Of a stretch of 64,000 nucleotides of DNA, positions 16,331-25,671 are shown one piece after another. The stretch comes from CBDDFV01 sp965227335 (lineage in GTDB: Bacteria > Planctomycetota > Phycisphaerae > Phycisphaerales > SM1A02). Made by a program: the position numbers and the translations under genes. Within the stretch, counting starts at the first letter, position 1, and the number at the start of each line of letters is the position of its first letter. The notes under the pieces are model-generated. The model had not been told where the DNA came from, made no database searches, and saw only the letters and a list, made by a program, of their open reading frames with translations. The stretch lies in the NCBI GenBank assembly GCA_965227335.1, contig CBDDFV010000006.1, positions 186,001-250,000 of the forward strand. Reading direction: 5' to 3'.

Positions 16331-17680
16331 CTACACCTCATCACGGCTTCCAATGGGCTCAAAGCCCGCTCCTTGAGGACGACGAACGCCGAGCCGCGAG
16401 TCGCCGGTGATCAGCCTGGCATCGTGCGTATCGAGGATCCATGACCAAGCCCAGTTCAGCAGAACGCGAAAGCGATTGCGGAACCCGACGATGAACGCGA
16501 TGTGCACCACAGCCCAGAGCATCCAGGCAATCATCCCGGCCATCTTGAACCGGCCAACCGATGCGACCGCTTTGTTCTTGCCGATGATCGCCATCGAGCC
16601 TTTGTCGAAGTACTTGAACGGTCGCTGACGCGTCGTTGATGAGCCCGAATTGATCTCTTCGCGTATCACTCTTGAGGCGTAGCGCCCCATCTGGATTGCG
16701 ACCTGCGCCACTCCGGGAAGAGCCCGTTCTTGTCCCTCGGGTGTGAAGCTCGCCGCATCGCCGAGGACGAATATCTCGGGATGCGATGTCACCGAGAGGT
16801 CCGGGTTGACAATCACTCGACCCGTCCGGTCGGTTTCCGCGTTCAGGTATCGGAGAAGCGGACTGGCCTTGACTCCCGCGGCCCAGAAAACGTTTTTGGC
16901 GGGAATGTACTCCGAACCGACCCGTACACCATTGGCATCAAGTTCGGTTACCCGCGTATTGACATTGACCTCTACGCCGAGGCGTTCAAGGTCTTTCTTG
17001 GCCCGCGCCGACAGAGACTCGGGGAAACCGTCAAGAACACGAGGCCCACCCTGAAACAGGATCACCCGCGCTGTCGCCGTATCGATATTGCGATACTCCC
17101 TGGGCAGGGTCCGGCTTGCGATTGACTTGATCGCTCCGGCGAGTTCAACGCCCGTTGGGCCGCCGCCGATAACCGCAAATGTGAGAGCTGCTCTTCTCGC
17201 TTCTTCGTCAGCTTCGTGCTCGGCTGATTCAAAGGCGAGGAGCATCCGGCGACGGATTTCAGTCGCATCCTCGATTGTCTTGAGACCCGGTGCGATCGCT
17301 TCCCACCCGTCGTTGCCGAAGTAATCGTGCCGTGCGCCGACCGCCAGCACCAGGTAGTCGTACGGTACGCTGCCTTCCTCAACCATGATGCGCTTCCGCT
17401 CGACATCGATCCCCGTCACATTGGATAGGACGACTTGACACTTCGAGTTTCTGCCGAGCGCTGACCTGATCGGCGCGCTGACACTTGCGGGCGAGAGTGA
17501 TGCCGTTGCGACCTGATACAGGAGCGGCTGAAAGACATGGTGGTTCTTTCTGTCGAGCAGCGCAACTTCAGCATCGATGCCTTTGAGGCCCTTTGCCACT
17601 TCCAGCCCGGCAAAGCCTCCACCGATAATCAGGATTCGAGGCCGTTCGCCTGTTGTTCTCACTGTCTCTGTGCTGGTCAC
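16331..17680 (-). CDS. ndh: type II NADH:quinone oxidoreductase (NDH-2)
   Basis: 449 residues from a GTG. The FAD-binding motif ILIIGGGFAGLEVAKGL (~16-32), HHVFQPLLYQVAT, the second dinucleotide motif VIGGGPTGVELAGAI (~165-180) and the FAD-ribityl motif VFVLGDAAS-type (IFVLGDAASF, ~300) are all present. The C-terminal hydrophobic segment (MIAWMLWAVVHIAFIVGFRN) is the membrane anchor usual in NDH-2. The enzyme passes electrons from NADH to quinone without pumping protons. It is 61 bp downstream of the RND permease and may share its transcript, but a functional link is not implied. Confidence 0.9.
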   Translation of the reverse strand: MTSTETVRTTGERPRILIIGGGFAGLEVAKGLKGIDAEVALLDRKNHHVFQPLLYQVATASLSPASVSAPIRSALGRNSKCQVVLSNVTGIDVERKRIMVEEGSVPYDYLVLAVGARHDYFGNDGWEAIAPGLKTIEDATEIRRRMLLAFESAEHEADEEARRAALTFAVIGGGPTGVELAGAIKSIASRTLPREYRNIDTATARVILFQGGPRVLDGFPESLSARAKKDLERLGVEVNVNTRVTELDANGVRVGSEYIPAKNVFWAAGVKASPLLRYLNAETDRTGRVIVNPDLSVTSHPEIFVLGDAASFTPEGQERALPGVAQVAIQMGRYASRVIREEINSGSSTTRQRPFKYFDKGSMAIIGKNKAVASVGRFKMAGMIAWMLWAVVHIAFIVGFRNRFRVLLNWAWSWILDTHDARLITGDSRLGVRRPQGAGFEPIGSRDEV

Positions 17681-17741
17681 GACGAGGCCTTATCTGGGAT
17701 TCTCAGCGGCACACATGGCAAATGCTCTCACGGAGAAGCGC

Positions 17742-20700
17742 CTATCTATCCGCCGCCTTGGGCTTGGGTGCGCGACGGATGAGCACAAAGAACGCCGGTA
17801 CGAAGAAGACCCCGACGAAGGTGGACGCCAGCATCCCGCCGATGACGCCGGTGCCGATGCTGTGGCGAGCCGCCGCACCGGCACCCGAACTGATCGCCAG
17901 AGGCACAACGCCCAGGATGAATGCCATCGAGGTCATGACGATTGGGCGGAAACGCAGTCGCGCCGCTTCGAGCGCCGCCTCCATCGGACGCTTGCCCAGA
18001 CGCACCTGGTCCACGCAGAACTCGACAATGAGGATCGCGTTCTTCGCGGAAAGGCCAACAAGCGTCAGCAAGCCGATCTGGAAGTAGATGTCCTGCACAA
18101 GCCCGCGCATCATGACGGCGACATATGCCCCGAGCACCGCGATCGGCACCGCGAGCAGCACGACGATCGGCAGCGACCACCGCTCGTACTGTGCAGCCAG
18201 AACAAGGAACACCACGACCAAGCCGAATGCGAGCACGATCGGGGCCTGGTTGCCCGCCTTGAGAGCCTGATAGGTCTCGCCGCTCCACTCGTAGCCGTAC
18301 CCCGCCGGAAGGGTCTCGTTGGCGAGCGTTGCGATTCTGTCGATCGCTTCGCCGCTGCTGACGCCGGGGGCCGGAGAGCCATTGATCTGAACGGAAGGGA
18401 ACCCGTTGAAACGGGTCACTACGTTCGGACCGGTGCGGAAGCGTGAGTCGACGACGCCCGAAAGCGGGACCATCCCACCCTGGTCGTTTCGGACATAGAC
18501 CCTGCCGATGTCACCTGGGTCGTCGCGGAAACCTGGCTCGGCCTGCGCCTGCACGCGCCAAACCCGCCCGAACTTCGAGAAGTCGTTGACATAGAGCGCG
18601 CCGAAGTACGCCTGGAGGCTCTCGAAGACCTCCCCGATCTCGACGCCCATCATTTTGGTCTTTTCGCGGTTGAGTTCCGCATACAACTGCGGCACGCTGA
18701 CGCGAACAGCACTGCGCAATCCCGTGAGTTCAGGGTCTTGTCCCGCCGCCCCAAGCAGGGCGTTGGTCGAGTCTGCGAGCTCGTTGATTGTTCCGCCGCC
18801 TCGTTGCTGGAGCTGCATCTCGAAGCCCGCGGTGATGCCGAGCCCCTGAATCGAGGGCGGGTTGAACGCAACAACAAGCCCCTCGGCCGAACCGGCAAGA
18901 TTCGCCATGACATCGCGAACGAGCGCCTGCCCGCTCAGCGATGGATCCTTGCGTTCCTCGAAGGGCTTGAGCGTGACGAACATGGTCGCAGCGCTGGTCG
19001 TGTTGACACGCCCGGCGATGATGTCGAGGCCGCCGAGCATGGTCACGTTCTCAACCGCCGGATGGTTCAGGTAGAACTCCTCCGCACGGCGCACCAGCGC
19101 ATCGGTGCGTTCGAGCGACGCGCCGTCGGGCATGACGACCGCGGAGATGATGTAGCCCTGGTCCTCGTCCGGGAGGAAGCCGCCCGGCACACGCTCCTGC
19201 ACGCGCCACAGAGCAAAGATCAGCACGCCGAACACAGCGATTGTGAAGAGCAGGTACCGCGAAGCGACCGCAACCCCGCGAACATAGCCGTTCGTGATGC
19301 CGTCGAAGAACGAGTTAAACCAGCGGAACAGGATGAACTTCTTCTTGCCCGTGTGCGGCTTGAGCAAGATCGCACACAGCGCGGGTGAGAGGGTCAGGGC
19401 CACGAGCCCGCTGATCGCCACTGAGACAGCGATCGTCACCGCAAACTGCTTGTAGAGCTGGCCGGTCATGCCTCCGAGAAATGCGACCGGGACAAACACG
19501 GCGGAGAGCACGAGGACAATCGCAATCAGAGCGCCGCTGACCTGGCGCATCGCTTCGATGGTTGCTTCTCGCGGGGATAGGTCGTCTTCTTCCATAATGC
19601 GCTCGACGTTCTCAACCACGACGATGGCATCATCGACGACAATACCGATCGCGAGCACGAGTCCGAAGAGCGTCAGCGTGTTGATGCTGAATCCCAGGAG
19701 GAGCATGCCTGCGAATGTGCCGATGATTGCCACCGGGACAGCAAGCAATGGGATCAGCGTTGCACGCCAGCTCTGGAGGAACATGAAGACCACAAGCAGC
19801 ACGAGAAGGACCGCTTCCAGCAGCGTGTGGACGACCTCCTCCATCGAGGCGCTGATGAACTCCGTGGTGTCGTACGGGATCGAATATTCGACACCCTGCG
19901 GGAAGCTCTCTGACGCCGCCTCGAACTCGGCGCGAACACCCTCCATCGTCTCCAGCGCGTTGGCGCCTGTCTGGAGGTAGACCAACAAGAGCGTCGTCGA
20001 ACGTCCGTTGGCTCGCCCGAAGAGCTCGTAGCTCCGGCTGCCCATCTCGATTCGAGCCACATCCATGAGGCGGACGATTGTGCCGTCCTCCCGAGCCACC
20101 AGGATGATGTTCTCGTAGTCCTCGACCTCGCTCATCCGACCGCGCGTCAGCACCGGGACGGTCAGTTCGACCTGTCCGGCGTTGGGCCGCTGGCCGATCG
20201 TCCCGGCGGGAAAGTTCGCGTTCTGCTCTCGGATTGCGGCGACCGCGTCGCTGACGGTGAGGTTCTTCACCGCGAGCTTGTCGGGGTCGAGCCAGATCCG
20301 CATCGCGTAGTCCTTGGAGCCGAAGACTTCTGCGTTCCCTACGCCTTCGACCCGCTTGATGCGGTCGAGCAGGTTGATCGTGGCGTAGTTGCTCAGATAG
20401 ATGTCGTCATATCCCGTGCCTTCTCCGGCCTGGAGCGTTGTGACCGCGAGGATGTTCGCGGAGCTCTTCGTGACGGTGATCCCGTTGCGGACCACCTCGG
20501 AAGGGAGCTGTGGCTCGGCGACACTCAGGCGGTTCTGCACATCGACCGCGGCGATGTCCTGGTCCGTTCCGATCTCGAACGTCGCGGTGATGGACACCGA
20601 GCCGTTGTTGGCGCTCGTCGAACTGAAGTAGATCAGATTCTCGATGCCGGAGAGCTGCTGCTCGATCGGTGCGGCGACGGAGGTCGCGACCGTTTCGGCA

Positions 20701-20861
20701 TCCGCCCCGGGATAGGTAGCGCTGATCTGGATTGTCGGAGGCGTGATCTCCGGGTACCGGTCAATCGGCAGCACGAAGATCGCGACTCCACCCGCGAGCA
20801 GGATGAGCAGCGACAGCACGCTTGAGAAGACCGGTCGCTCGATAAAAAAGCGTGAGAACAT
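17742..20861 (-). CDS. RND multidrug efflux permease (HAE1/AcrB family)
   Basis: 1039 residues from ATG 20861, preceded by CAGGAG; the longer open frame adds a non-membrane leader and is not needed. The start FSRFFIERPVFSSVLSLLIL and PIDRYPEITPPTIQISATYP are typical of AcrB/MexB. The proton-relay aspartates lie in GIVVDDAIVVVENV (TM4). The C-terminal TM block ends with the cytoplasmic RRAPKPK tail. Twelve membrane segments and two large periplasmic loops are expected at this length. It is the last gene of the operon, 13 bp after the fusion protein. Inference: drug or solvent efflux controlled by the MarR protein in the same operon. Confidence 0.93.
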   Translation of the reverse strand: MFSRFFIERPVFSSVLSLLILLAGGVAIFVLPIDRYPEITPPTIQISATYPGADAETVATSVAAPIEQQLSGIENLIYFSSTSANNGSVSITATFEIGTDQDIAAVDVQNRLSVAEPQLPSEVVRNGITVTKSSANILAVTTLQAGEGTGYDDIYLSNYATINLLDRIKRVEGVGNAEVFGSKDYAMRIWLDPDKLAVKNLTVSDAVAAIREQNANFPAGTIGQRPNAGQVELTVPVLTRGRMSEVEDYENIILVAREDGTIVRLMDVARIEMGSRSYELFGRANGRSTTLLLVYLQTGANALETMEGVRAEFEAASESFPQGVEYSIPYDTTEFISASMEEVVHTLLEAVLLVLLVVFMFLQSWRATLIPLLAVPVAIIGTFAGMLLLGFSINTLTLFGLVLAIGIVVDDAIVVVENVERIMEEDDLSPREATIEAMRQVSGALIAIVLVLSAVFVPVAFLGGMTGQLYKQFAVTIAVSVAISGLVALTLSPALCAILLKPHTGKKKFILFRWFNSFFDGITNGYVRGVAVASRYLLFTIAVFGVLIFALWRVQERVPGGFLPDEDQGYIISAVVMPDGASLERTDALVRRAEEFYLNHPAVENVTMLGGLDIIAGRVNTTSAATMFVTLKPFEERKDPSLSGQALVRDVMANLAGSAEGLVVAFNPPSIQGLGITAGFEMQLQQRGGGTINELADSTNALLGAAGQDPELTGLRSAVRVSVPQLYAELNREKTKMMGVEIGEVFESLQAYFGALYVNDFSKFGRVWRVQAQAEPGFRDDPGDIGRVYVRNDQGGMVPLSGVVDSRFRTGPNVVTRFNGFPSVQINGSPAPGVSSGEAIDRIATLANETLPAGYGYEWSGETYQALKAGNQAPIVLAFGLVVVFLVLAAQYERWSLPIVVLLAVPIAVLGAYVAVMMRGLVQDIYFQIGLLTLVGLSAKNAILIVEFCVDQVRLGKRPMEAALEAARLRFRPIVMTSMAFILGVVPLAISSGAGAAARHSIGTGVIGGMLASTFVGVFFVPAFFVLIRRAPKPKAADR

Positions 20862-20874
20862 GGCAACTCCTGAT

Positions 20875-22146
20875 TTAGTTTTCGCTCGACTCGACCGGCG
20901 GTGAGGACTCGACACTCTGGGCTTCGATGCTCGTTTCCACCGGAGCCCCCGGGCGCACCTGCATCAGGTGATCGACGATGACGCGGTCACCAGCACGGAG
21001 CCCGGATTCGACGACCCAGTCACTCCCGGCCCATTCGCCGAGTTCGACAGGCCGTATCTGGGCCGTGCCCGCTTCATCGACTACATAGACGACTGTGCCG
21101 TTGGGGGAATGAAGCACCGCAGCCTGCGGCACCACAATCGCATTGAGTCGTGAGAGACCACTGATGCGTGCATGCACGAACTGGCCAGGACGAAGAGTGT
21201 GGTCTGGATTCGGAACGGTCGCCCTGACGACGGCCGTTCCAGTAGAGGGGTCGACCTCAACATCGACATAATCGATGTGCCCTGGATGGGGATGCACGCG
21301 GCCGTCCGGGAGGACAATCTCAACCCCCAAGTCCTCAACCGCGACCTCGTTCACGAGACCCTCTGCCGTCATCCGCTGCCAACGGAGAAGGTCCTGTTCG
21401 CTCACGCTATAGCGGACATACAGCGGGTCGACGTTGCGCACAGTCGCGAGGTGCACCTCGGCTGCTGGCCCCACATAGCTGCCTGTGTCCTGAAGACGCG
21501 CGCCGATCACACCCGAGATCGGTGAGCGTACGGTTGCATACCCGAGGTCGAGCTTGGCTTGTTCGATAAGCGCCTTCTGTGTCTCCACGGACGCCGCTGC
21601 GATCCGCTGTGACTCTTGAGCCTGCTCCAACTCATTGGCCGCCGCTTGCTGGAGTTCCGCCAGATCACCGAATCGGCGCACCTGCTGTTCGGCACGGACA
21701 AGCTGCGCTTGAGCCGCGCTGAGCCCGGCCTCTGCTCGTCTCAACGCCACCTCGAAAGGCTTGGGGTCGATGCGGAACAAGACCTGGTCCTTCTCGACCT
21801 CGTCGCCGTCTTCGAATCCACGCTCGATGAGAAACCCGTTGACGCGTGCTCGGAGCGTGACGGACTCCGACGCCTCGGTTTGCGCGAGGTACTGTGCCAT
21901 CATGGGCACATCCTGGGGTGTAACCACGAGTGCCTTCACCGGGAGCGCGTGCCCACCGAGCTCGGCCTGATGAGCCGCCGGGGCATGGTCCTCGCGCGTC
22001 AGATACCACGCGGCCGCGAAGAGAACCATGACGGTCGTCAGCCCAATCAATCCCTTCCATACGATGTGATGCCATGCTCGCGATTCGCGCTCAGTCGCGG
22101 GGGCGGCACTGTCCGGGCGCTCGTGTTGCGTCGGTTCAGTTGTCAT
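20875..22146 (-). CDS. RND periplasmic adaptor (membrane fusion protein)
   Basis: 423 residues from ATG 22146 with AGGAGA. A single N-terminal membrane segment (GLIGLTTVMVLFAAAWYL) is followed by the lipoyl half-motif ESVTLRARVNGFLIERGFED, a long alpha-helical hairpin rich in Ala/Gln/Glu (~150-215), and the second lipoyl half VRSPISGVIGARLQDTGSYV. The barrel and membrane-proximal domains with RPGQFVHARI complete the HlyD/AcrA layout. Its start overlaps the end of the outer-membrane gene by 11 bp. It bridges the RND permease and the outer-membrane channel. Confidence 0.92.
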   Translation of the reverse strand: MTTEPTQHERPDSAAPATERESRAWHHIVWKGLIGLTTVMVLFAAAWYLTREDHAPAAHQAELGGHALPVKALVVTPQDVPMMAQYLAQTEASESVTLRARVNGFLIERGFEDGDEVEKDQVLFRIDPKPFEVALRRAEAGLSAAQAQLVRAEQQVRRFGDLAELQQAAANELEQAQESQRIAAASVETQKALIEQAKLDLGYATVRSPISGVIGARLQDTGSYVGPAAEVHLATVRNVDPLYVRYSVSEQDLLRWQRMTAEGLVNEVAVEDLGVEIVLPDGRVHPHPGHIDYVDVEVDPSTGTAVVRATVPNPDHTLRPGQFVHARISGLSRLNAIVVPQAAVLHSPNGTVVYVVDEAGTAQIRPVELGEWAGSDWVVESGLRAGDRVIVDHLMQVRPGAPVETSIEAQSVESSPPVESSEN

Positions 22147-23668
22147 TGGTGTTCTCCTGGCTCGTTTCCGTTTCTTTGTCTCTGTTACCGACGCGAAGGT
22201 CGCCGCTGATGGACGCATCAGCAGGGTCATTCGGACGCTCATTGAGCAGGGACTCCTGCTCCGCTTCTGCCTGACGGTCCTCTTCCCCTGCCAGCACCGG
22301 GCCGCCGAGCGCAAGGTAGAGATTCAGCCGTTGGCGGATCTGCTCGAATCGAACGCCGAGGAGCTGTGATCGTGTCGAATAGTCAGAACGGCGCACCTGC
22401 TGGAGGTCGAGAATCGTCAGCAAACCCTGGTCGTAGCGGCTGATCGCCGCATCGCTTGCACGAATCAGTCGTTCGCTCGCGGATGCCAAGCTGGCTTCCC
22501 TCGCCCGCAGATACTGTTCGTTGGAGAGCGCGCTCTCGACCTCACCGAACGCCCGAAGCGCGACCGAAGCAAACTCGCCGATTGCCTGGCGCTGCACAGC
22601 GTTCGCGGCTTCTTCTCTGGCGCGCAATCGCCCGCCCTGGAAGATCGGCGCGGTGATATCCGCTGCGATCGAAGACACCAGTTCTGATGGGTCAAAGAAC
22701 TGTGTCCCATCGGCACGGAGAATGAGGCTCGGCAGCCGGGCCGCAGACGCGGACTCAACGCCGAAGAAAGCCGCATCTACACGCAGCTCCGCGCTGCGGA
22801 CATCAGGCCGACGCTCCAGAAGCTCCGTCGGCACTCCGATCGCCAAGGAACCTTCCTCGATCGTCGGCAGCAACTCGGGTGCGCCTTCTACCTCTGCCGC
22901 CGGGTACCGGCCAAGGAGAAGTTCCATCGCTCTGCGCGCCTCTCGCAGCGCGGCGAGGTCTTCTTGCACGGCCGCTTCCGCAAGCCGAACGCTCGATACC
23001 GCAAGGTCGCTGTCGAGGCTGGTCCCGAGGCCCGCGTCTACTCGTTGACGCGTAGTCACTTCGGTGAACTGCTCGGCTTCGAGCAACAGTCGGTCAATCT
23101 CCAACTGCTGCTTTGCGGTCACGATGAGGTAGTACGCCTCCGCAACCATCGCAGCCAGTGAGTGACGGGCCTGAACGTAGTCGAGCCCTGTGGCCTCAGC
23201 GACTCTGCGAGCCGCCGCCCGGTCCGACCGCAAGCGCCCCCAAAGGTCGATCTCCCATGCAATACCCGCTCCTACGGAGTAGAGCTCTTCTTCGGTTGAG
23301 CCGTCGTAGTCCGTGTACGACGCACCACCCGCCGCATCGAGTGTTGGTACCAGAAACGAACCCGCGACACGGAGTCGGGCGGCGGCTTCCTCGAATCGAG
23401 CCGCGGCGATGTATAGGTCGGGATTGTGGTCCCACGCCTCGAGGACAAGGCCCTCAAGAACGGGGTCACCCATCGACGTCAGCCAACCCGTGACGACACG
23501 GCTCGGCTCAGCGTCGACTCCATCGCCAGACTCCGTGAACCGCTCTGGCACACCGACATGGCGAACGGCGAGGTCACTGGGGGGCTCGCTGATCGAGGCA
23601 CACCCAGTGAGGGTGCCTGCCGCCAGGAGCAGTACAACGCGCAGCGGATCAGACGTTGAAACTCTCAT
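22136..23668 (-). CDS. outer membrane efflux lipoprotein (NodT/OprM family)
   Basis: 510 residues. A lipoprotein signal ending LLAAGTLTGC puts the lipidated cysteine near residue 23. GWLTSMGDPVLEGLVLEAWDHNPDL and the repeated coiled segments are typical of TolC/OprM-type channels, including FLVPTLDAAGG and the second-repeat LLERRPDVRSAELRVDAAFF. The C-terminus carries a ~40-residue acidic, Gln/Glu-rich tail (AGEEDRQAEAEQESL) beyond the family core. ATG 23668 overlaps the marR stop as ATGA. Confidence 0.9.
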   Translation of the reverse strand: MRVSTSDPLRVVLLLAAGTLTGCASISEPPSDLAVRHVGVPERFTESGDGVDAEPSRVVTGWLTSMGDPVLEGLVLEAWDHNPDLYIAAARFEEAAARLRVAGSFLVPTLDAAGGASYTDYDGSTEEELYSVGAGIAWEIDLWGRLRSDRAAARRVAEATGLDYVQARHSLAAMVAEAYYLIVTAKQQLEIDRLLLEAEQFTEVTTRQRVDAGLGTSLDSDLAVSSVRLAEAAVQEDLAALREARRAMELLLGRYPAAEVEGAPELLPTIEEGSLAIGVPTELLERRPDVRSAELRVDAAFFGVESASAARLPSLILRADGTQFFDPSELVSSIAADITAPIFQGGRLRAREEAANAVQRQAIGEFASVALRAFGEVESALSNEQYLRAREASLASASERLIRASDAAISRYDQGLLTILDLQQVRRSDYSTRSQLLGVRFEQIRQRLNLYLALGGPVLAGEEDRQAEAEQESLLNERPNDPADASISGDLRVGNRDKETETSQENTNDN

Positions 23669-24210
23669 GCCGCATCCTCACCTTCTTTATTTTGGTCAAT
23701 GTCAAAGAGCCCCGCGCGGAGCTTCTGGAGTAGCTTCAGCAGCTTCTTCTGGTCTGCTTTGCTGATCACCCCCACAAGCTCGGACAATCGCCGGATGTGG
23801 CCCGGAAGGAACTTCCGCAACATCTGCTCGCCTTCTTTGGTGATCTCGATGTGGCTCACGCGCCGGTCGCTGAGAGACGCGCTCCGACAGACATACCCGT
23901 CACGCTCCAGGCCATCGACGAGACCCGTGATCGTGCCTTTCGTCACCCCCGACGATTTCGCAAGCTCTGTGTGCGTTGTCGGACCATCATGGTCCAGCAG
24001 AATGGAAAGCACACGCAGGCGTCCTTCAGACAGCCCAAACCGGTCGTGGCTCGCCTTGAGCTGAGCGACCATCTCGCCAGCAATTGCTCGAAGAAGCTCG
24101 TACATCATGATCTCGTCGGGTTCGAGTTCAGGGATCTTCTTGGTGAGGCTTAGGAGCCGCTGATAGTCTGGAATGTGGGATGGCTGGAGCTTCTCACGCG
24201 ACATAGGCAT
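23665..24210 (-). CDS. MarR-family transcriptional regulator
   Basis: 181 residues. The winged helix is clear: LSEGRLRVLSILLDHDG, then THTELAKSSGVTKGTITGLV (recognition helix), DGLERDGYVCR and the wing SLSDRRVSHIEITKEG. Dimerisation helices flank it. Lys/Gln-rich helices at the C-terminus (ISKADQKKLLKLLQKLR) are usual. It starts 7 bp after the alpha/beta hydrolase and overlaps the efflux genes, so it is likely an autoregulator that represses this operon until a ligand binds. The operator would be expected upstream of 25165; none was identified with certainty. Confidence 0.9.
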   Translation of the reverse strand: MPMSREKLQPSHIPDYQRLLSLTKKIPELEPDEIMMYELLRAIAGEMVAQLKASHDRFGLSEGRLRVLSILLDHDGPTTHTELAKSSGVTKGTITGLVDGLERDGYVCRSASLSDRRVSHIEITKEGEQMLRKFLPGHIRRLSELVGVISKADQKKLLKLLQKLRAGLFDIDQNKEGEDAA

Positions 24211-24217
24211 CTCCGAG

Positions 24218-25165
24218 TCAGGCGGCTGGGCTGGTAAAGAAATTGAGCAGAGCGATCAGCAGCGCCTCGGGCTGCTCTTCGGCGGGGAAGTGTCCGCAGT
24301 CAGGGATGATCAACGACTCGACATCGGTGGCCAGATTGCGCTGCTCGTTCTCGACCATCGGGCCGCACGCAAGCGCTCCCGAGAACGCGAGGGTGGGCAC
24401 ACCAACCTTCGAGGCGGCATGCTCGCGTACTTGCGGGATCGTCTGGTCGATCGCGCGGTAGTAGTTGAAGCTCGATGCCAGTGTCCCAGGGACCCTTCGC
24501 AGCAACTCGATGTAAAAGTCGCGAGCATACTTCGGCACGCCATCGGGGGAGCCAGCCTTTGACTCGAACTGGTAGCCGAAGTAGATGTGCTCCCGTCCCT
24601 CGACCAGCCGTTCGTTGACTTCCAGAGCACGATTGAAGTTGAAGTGCCAGAGGAAGTCGCTCAGCATGCGGTTGTCGGGGATCAACTCAGGGGATGGCGA
24701 CGCACCGGGAATCGTGCCTTCGCCAAGCGCCATCCGGGCGAGACGCTCCGGACACATTGAGGCCATGGCGTAACCAACCATCACACCGATGTCGTGCCCG
24801 GCGAACGCGAACCGACTGTGACCAAGGGCGTCCATGAGCTTGAACATGTCACCGGCGAGCGTGTTGACATCGAATCCATCGACCGGCTTGTCAGAGATGC
24901 CCAGGCCTCTGGGGTCAACAGCGATGACCCTGAATCGCTCACTCAGCGGCTTCATGAGGTACCGCCATGCATACCAACTCTGAGGCCACCCGCAATGAAG
25001 GAGCAGTGGATCGCCCTCGCCTCCGATGACGGTGTGCAACCGTATGCCGCCGACATTGACCCGGTAGCTTTGAAAGATGTCTGCGAATCCATCTGGGAGC
25101 CGCGGAACATCCGACACAGACCCGAACCCGGATACCGCGGCGATGTCTTTGGAGTGAAGTGTCAT
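24218..25165 (-). CDS. alpha/beta hydrolase of the epoxide hydrolase/haloalkane dehalogenase type
   Basis: 315 residues. LLLHCGWPQSWYAWRYLMKP supplies the oxyanion-hole region, FAFAGHDIGVMVGYAMA the nucleophile elbow with Asp in place of Ser, and DCGHFPAEEQPEALL the catalytic histidine. An Asp nucleophile points to epoxide hydrolase or dehalogenase chemistry rather than esterase activity. PRGLGISDKP is a common family motif. It is the first gene of the MarR-RND operon, which suggests that it degrades or modifies a compound that the pump also exports. Confidence 0.85.
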   Translation of the reverse strand: MTLHSKDIAAVSGFGSVSDVPRLPDGFADIFQSYRVNVGGIRLHTVIGGEGDPLLLHCGWPQSWYAWRYLMKPLSERFRVIAVDPRGLGISDKPVDGFDVNTLAGDMFKLMDALGHSRFAFAGHDIGVMVGYAMASMCPERLARMALGEGTIPGASPSPELIPDNRMLSDFLWHFNFNRALEVNERLVEGREHIYFGYQFESKAGSPDGVPKYARDFYIELLRRVPGTLASSFNYYRAIDQTIPQVREHAASKVGVPTLAFSGALACGPMVENEQRNLATDVESLIIPDCGHFPAEEQPEALLIALLNFFTSPAA

Positions 25166-25239
25166 GTACGACTTCCCTTGTGAACTGAGTCTGATCTCTA
25201 CGTATCTTTGAGCACGGGTGCTTATGACACGCCGAAATG

Positions 25240-25671
25240 CTAACCAGCGAGTGTCAAACGCACGTCGATATTGCCTCGCGTCGCGTTCGAGTATGGACAG
25301 ACCTGGTGCGACTGCTCGATCAGTTGGCTTGCCTGGTCCTTGTCCATCCCGGGCAGCGAAATGAGGAGCTCGACATCGATGGCGAAGCCTCCATCCGTTG
25401 GCCCGATGCCCACATTGCTCGTGATGGAGAAGTCGTCGGGCAGGGCGATACCCGCGTTACCCGCAACGAACCTTGTCGCCCCCATGAAACACGCCGCATA
25501 ACCAGCGGCAAAGAGCTGCTCAGGATTCGTGCCGGGCCCGTCATTGCCCCCGAGCCCCTTCGGCGTAGAGAGCGAGACCGCCAGCCGTCCGTCGTCGGAC
25601 TTGGCCGATCCTTCTCGTCCGCCAGTGACCGTGGCGCTGGCCTGGTAGACGATCGTCGAGGGTTTCTTCAT
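25240..25671 (-). CDS. ohr: organic hydroperoxide resistance protein (Ohr/OsmC family)
   Basis: 143 residues, the usual Ohr length. The start STIVYQASATVTGGREG and GLGGNDGPGTNPEQLFAAGYAACF, with the peroxidatic Cys in AACF, are diagnostic. The resolving Cys lies in SHQVCPYSNATRGN at the end. Ohr reduces fatty-acid and other organic peroxides with dithiols. Upstream (25725-25750) lies a repeated AGTATGGYACC motif that may be the binding site of its regulator; no ohrR-like gene is adjacent apart from the MarR gene 1 kb away. Confidence 0.93.
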   Translation of the reverse strand: MKKPSTIVYQASATVTGGREGSAKSDDGRLAVSLSTPKGLGGNDGPGTNPEQLFAAGYAACFMGATRFVAGNAGIALPDDFSITSNVGIGPTDGGFAIDVELLISLPGMDKDQASQLIEQSHQVCPYSNATRGNIDVRLTLAG

